From: Mrakia gelida
Taxonomy: Eukaryota > Basidiomycota > Tremellomycetes > Cystofilobasidiales > Mrakiaceae
Direction: 5' to 3'
NCBI GenBank assembly: GCA_024345305.1
Contig: BRON01000007.1
Span: forward strand, 1,550,001 to 1,614,000
DNA: 64,000 nucleotides
Part shown: positions 61,185 to 64,000 of the stretch, in pieces
How positions within the stretch are numbered: the first letter of the stretch is position 1
Layout: the number at the start of each line of letters is the position of its first letter
Notes under the pieces: generated by a model
What the model was told of the DNA's origin: nothing
Database searches by the model: none
The model's input: only the letters and a program-made list of their open reading frames with translations
Made by a program: the position numbers and the translations under genes

Positions 61185-64000
61185 ATGCTCTCTACCAAGA
61201 CTATCGGTCTCATCTTCTCGGCTCTTCTTCTTTCGGCTGGTCAGGCAGAGTGAGTCGCTGGTGCCTTGTCGCTCTCGTTCCTGCCGTCCGCTTCAGCTCT
61301 CCCTTTCATGCTTTCTTTCGCTCTCTTCTGACTCCCTTCTGCTCTTCTCCATTATCCTTCCTTCCTTCCTCAGCGCTCGAGCTAGATGGCTCGAGAGGGA
61401 CGGACGAGCCGTCATGGCTCCTCGTCGGTTCGGACAGGAGGTTCGTCGTTTCGTCGATTCTCTCTTCCCTCCCTCCTCCCTCTTCCGATACCTCGGTCTC
61501 CCCGGTCCTGTTGCTGACCCTCCCACTTCTCCCCGGTCCTGTCGCTGTCTTTTGCAGTCTCCCGCCGTCATCCAACAAATCGGCTCGGCTTGCGCTGGTG
61601 AGATCTGTGGAAACCTTGCTGGGTCCGCGATATCTACACTTCTCGCCGCTGCTGGAGAATGCACTCAGTTCGTCGCTCTCGCTTCTCATAGCATCGTTGA
61701 CTCTTCAGACCACTGATGTTCCCTCTCCTCTTATTTCCTCGCAGGCAAGACAAGGCTGACGAGATGATGACCGCCGCCCAAAAGCTTTCCGACCCTGCTC
61801 AGGCCGCGAACCTCATCTCCCTTGCTATTGAATTCAGACAGGTCGAGAAGAACAGTACGTTTCTAGGTCTCTCTCGTGCGAAGAGCTTTGCTGACTCTCT
61901 CTGTTCGCTCTTTCAGCTCCTCCTGGATTCAACACTAACCCCGTCACCAACCGAAAGTGAGGACTCTCGATCTCGTCGCGTCAACCGTCTTGTTGAGCTC
62001 GTCGCTGACATTCCTTCTTACGTTCTTCTTTCCACCATCAAGCTCGGTCTTCTGCCAGAAGGCTCCGATCAACGCCGAGCGTGAGCCCATCGTCCTCTCG
62101 TTCTCCTCGTTCGGTCCGCGACTGACCTTCTTTCTCTTCCGCTTCTTCTTGACCTCCTTCTTCGGCTCGACAGTCAACGGTCTCGTCCAAGCTCAAGACC
62201 CTGCGAACGATCCCAATCTCTGTACGTCTTCTCATCGGGCTTGAGTTGAGGTCGAGCGAAACGCTGACGCGACTTTTCCGCCTTTCCTGCCCCTCTCAGT
62301 CTTCGACCCTCTCGACAAGACGCAGGTCGTTAAGGGAGATAGACCCAACGTGTGTCCCTTGTTTCGAAATCGCTAAAGAAGTAGGGCAGCGTCCGAGGGA
62401 AGAGCGAGGCTGACTTCATTACTTCTTCGTCTTCCCTCTCTTCAGACCTCTCCCTTCGGAGGAGCCGCCGTCGTTGTCGCTCCCATCGCTGTTGCTACTA
62501 CTAATGCCGAGGCTGCTATCCAGACCGTCGCTGCTGTGAGTCCAGCTTCTCTTTTTCCTCGAAGCGAACTTCAAGTCGAGCAATCTGTAACGCGTCTCTC
62601 TTTTCTTCGCCCGAATCCAGCCTGCTGCGACCGACGTTGCCGTTTGCCCTGCCCAGGTCACCGTTACTGTCACCGCTGCTGCCGCTGGTGGGTACTTCGT
62701 CTTCATCTCTGTCGATTCCTCGTCTTTCTGACCTTGCCTCGCTTGGTTTCTCCTCGTCCAGCCGCCACCACCGTCGCTGCTGCTACCTCGGTCGTCGTCG
62801 CTTCTCCTGCCATCACTGCCATTGCTGGAGGAGCCGCTGGTATCATCTCGACCTCTACCGCGAAGTTCGGTACGTTCTTAGACCTCAAACCTCCTCCACT
62901 CGAGACATCTCGGGGTACTGATGACGCGTCGCCTTTTGTCACAGGAAACTGCACGAACGCAGGAGTTCAGCGGGCCGCTGGTCTGAACGGAAGGAAGGCG
63001 ACCGAAGTCACCTTCCAGCCGGCCAACCTCGTCGACTTCAACCACGGAGAGGCTCTTAACCCTCAGATCATCTTCGAGTTCATCGTTCGTCCTTACGCTC
63101 GCTCTGGACGCGTTTCCTTCAGACACTGACTTCTTCTTTTCCCTTTTATCAGTGCGATACCTTCGTCAACCGATGTGGAGGAAGCACCGCTATCGTCCAG
63201 ACCTGCAAGACTCTCGCTTCGACCATCACCACTCGAGACGACGCTGCTGCTCTTGCCTGGCACGCTGGGATCGAGTGAGTCACCTTTCGAAGTTCAGATC
63301 GCGAACGGACTATCTCTGAAACCTTCTCCTTTACAGGAAGCTCGCATTCTCTACCGGAGGAGCTGTCTCGACCATCGACGCTGGAGGAGTCGCCGTCGCG
63401 TGAGTTCGAACTTTTCTCCCTCTCCCTGCTCTTCCTCGCTGACTCTTCGCTCCTTCAATCCAGCGCCCCTCTCACCGCCGCCACCACCCCCGTCATCTCC
63501 ACCTCTACTGCCAAGTTCGGAACCTGCACCAACGCCGGAGTGACCTTCCAGGCTGGATTGAACAACCGAGCCGCAACTGAGTTGTGAGTCGACGCGTCTC
63601 GTTTCGTCTCGTTTCCCTTCTCTCCTTCGGCTCGTTTCGCTTGCTCGAAAGCTTCTAACCTTCCGATGCTCGATCGATGATACGAACAGCACCTTCCTCC
63701 CCACCAACCAAGCCAACTTCGGACAGCAGGGAGAGGCGTTGAACCCTCAGATCATTTTCAACTTCATTGTGCGTTTTCGTTTTCGATCTACTCTTCCCTC
63801 TCATCCCAACCTCGTCCTAACCCTTTTCGCTTCCTCTTTGCTCTCCACTCAATAGTGCGACACCTTTGTGAACCGATGTGGTGGATCCACTGCCAACGTC
63901 GCGTCGTGCAAGTCGTTCGCGACCACCATCACGACTCGGGACTCTGTTCGTCCCCGCTCCATCTTCCTTGCCTTCTCCTCATCCTTCTCTGAACTCGTCC
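61185..64000 (+). CDS. Secreted Ala/Thr-rich protein with a duplicated cysteine domain (partial, 3' end beyond right edge)
   Basis: The start ATG at 61185 opens a signal peptide (MLSTKTIGLIFSALLLSAGQ plus A). At least 14 short exons follow. N-terminal part: IQQIGSACAGEICGNLAGSA, then TAAQKLSDPAQAANLISLAI, VNGLVQAQDPANDPNL and an Ala/Val/Thr-rich region (VVVAPIAVATTNAEAAIQTV). Then come two copies of a domain of about 95 residues: STAKFGxCTNAGV...ALNPQIIFxFICDTFVNRCG and GSTAxVxxCKxxATTITTRD. The second copy runs off the window. Each copy has four conserved Cys (CTNAG, FICDTF, VNRCGG, xxCK), suggesting two disulphides. I do not know the function; surface or secreted matrix protein is the most that can be inferred. 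The NPxIIxxFIC pattern recalls uncharacterised secreted proteins of basidiomycetes (weak, from memory). Confidence 0.82.
62844..63272 (+). repeat. Domain copy 1 of the secreted protein
   Basis: Codes for STSTAKFGNCTNAGVQ through FEFI, then CDTFVNRCGGSTAIVQTCKT and LASTITTRDDAAALAWHAGI. Introns fall after KFG and between FI and CDTF (63085-63151, phase 0). Confidence 0.85.
63494..63948 (+). repeat. Domain copy 2 of the secreted protein
   Basis: Codes for STSTAKFGTCTNAGVTFQAG through FNFI, then CDTFVNRCGGSTANVASCKS and FATTITTRDS. It shares the phase 0 intron between FI and CDTF with copy 1, lacks the intron after KFG and has another one near the ATE-F position. Protein similarity to copy 1 is high. 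Confidence 0.85.

Overview
The window is nuclear DNA from a GC-rich, intron-dense fungus, most likely a basidiomycete yeast of the Pucciniomycotina (Microbotryomycetes or Sporidiobolales type). The reasons are genes split by many 50-120 nt introns with GTGAGT-like or GTTCGT donors, a CTGAC branch site and a CAG acceptor; a complex I subunit, which Saccharomyces yeasts lack; a hamartin/TSC1 homologue; an alpha-1,3-glucan synthase; and a CAP59-type mannosyltransferase. The species cannot be named from the sequence alone. I saw no rRNA, tRNA, transposon, CRISPR array or prophage.

Layout. 0-10 kb: an RTA1-like membrane protein (cut by the left edge), an unrecognised hydrophilic protein, the PP2A activator PTPA, the GARP subunit VPS51, the inositol phosphorylceramide synthase AUR1, a small probably mitochondrial protein, and a small zinc-finger/SERF-type protein. 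10-24 kb: the elongation factor SPT6 (16 exons resolved in a consistent frame), a PAP2-type lipid phosphatase of the DPP1 kind, the mitoribosomal protein uS4m, the complex I subunit NDUFA12, and a small secreted cysteine-containing protein. 25-33 kb: a full ABCC-type ABC transporter followed by two introns in its 3' UTR. 34-47 kb: a 9.3 kb alpha-1,3-glucan synthase gene convergent with a GT69 mannosyltransferase. 47-54 kb: translation initiation factor eIF1, an rRNA-processing FYV7-like protein with RGG repeats, and TSC1. 54-64 kb: an M13 metallopeptidase, a stand-alone ABC ATPase, and a secreted protein built from a tandemly duplicated cysteine domain (cut by the right edge).

The genes are mostly housekeeping and do not form an obvious cluster. 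Some groupings make sense. uS4m and NDUFA12, both mitochondrial, share a 192 bp divergent promoter. AUR1 and the PAP2 phosphatase act on membrane lipids. AGS1 and the GT69 enzyme, which lie tail to tail, both make surface glycans. PTPA and TSC1 both bear on TOR signalling.

No clear new multi-gene system is visible. The most unusual signals are at nucleotide level: about 26 copies of the palindrome GACGCGTC, mostly in introns and intergenic DNA; a recurring GTTCGT class of splice donors; a probable GC-AG intron; and introns in a 3' UTR. Exon boundaries were deduced by hand from frame and family resemblance. Gene spans run from start codon to stop codon and include introns.
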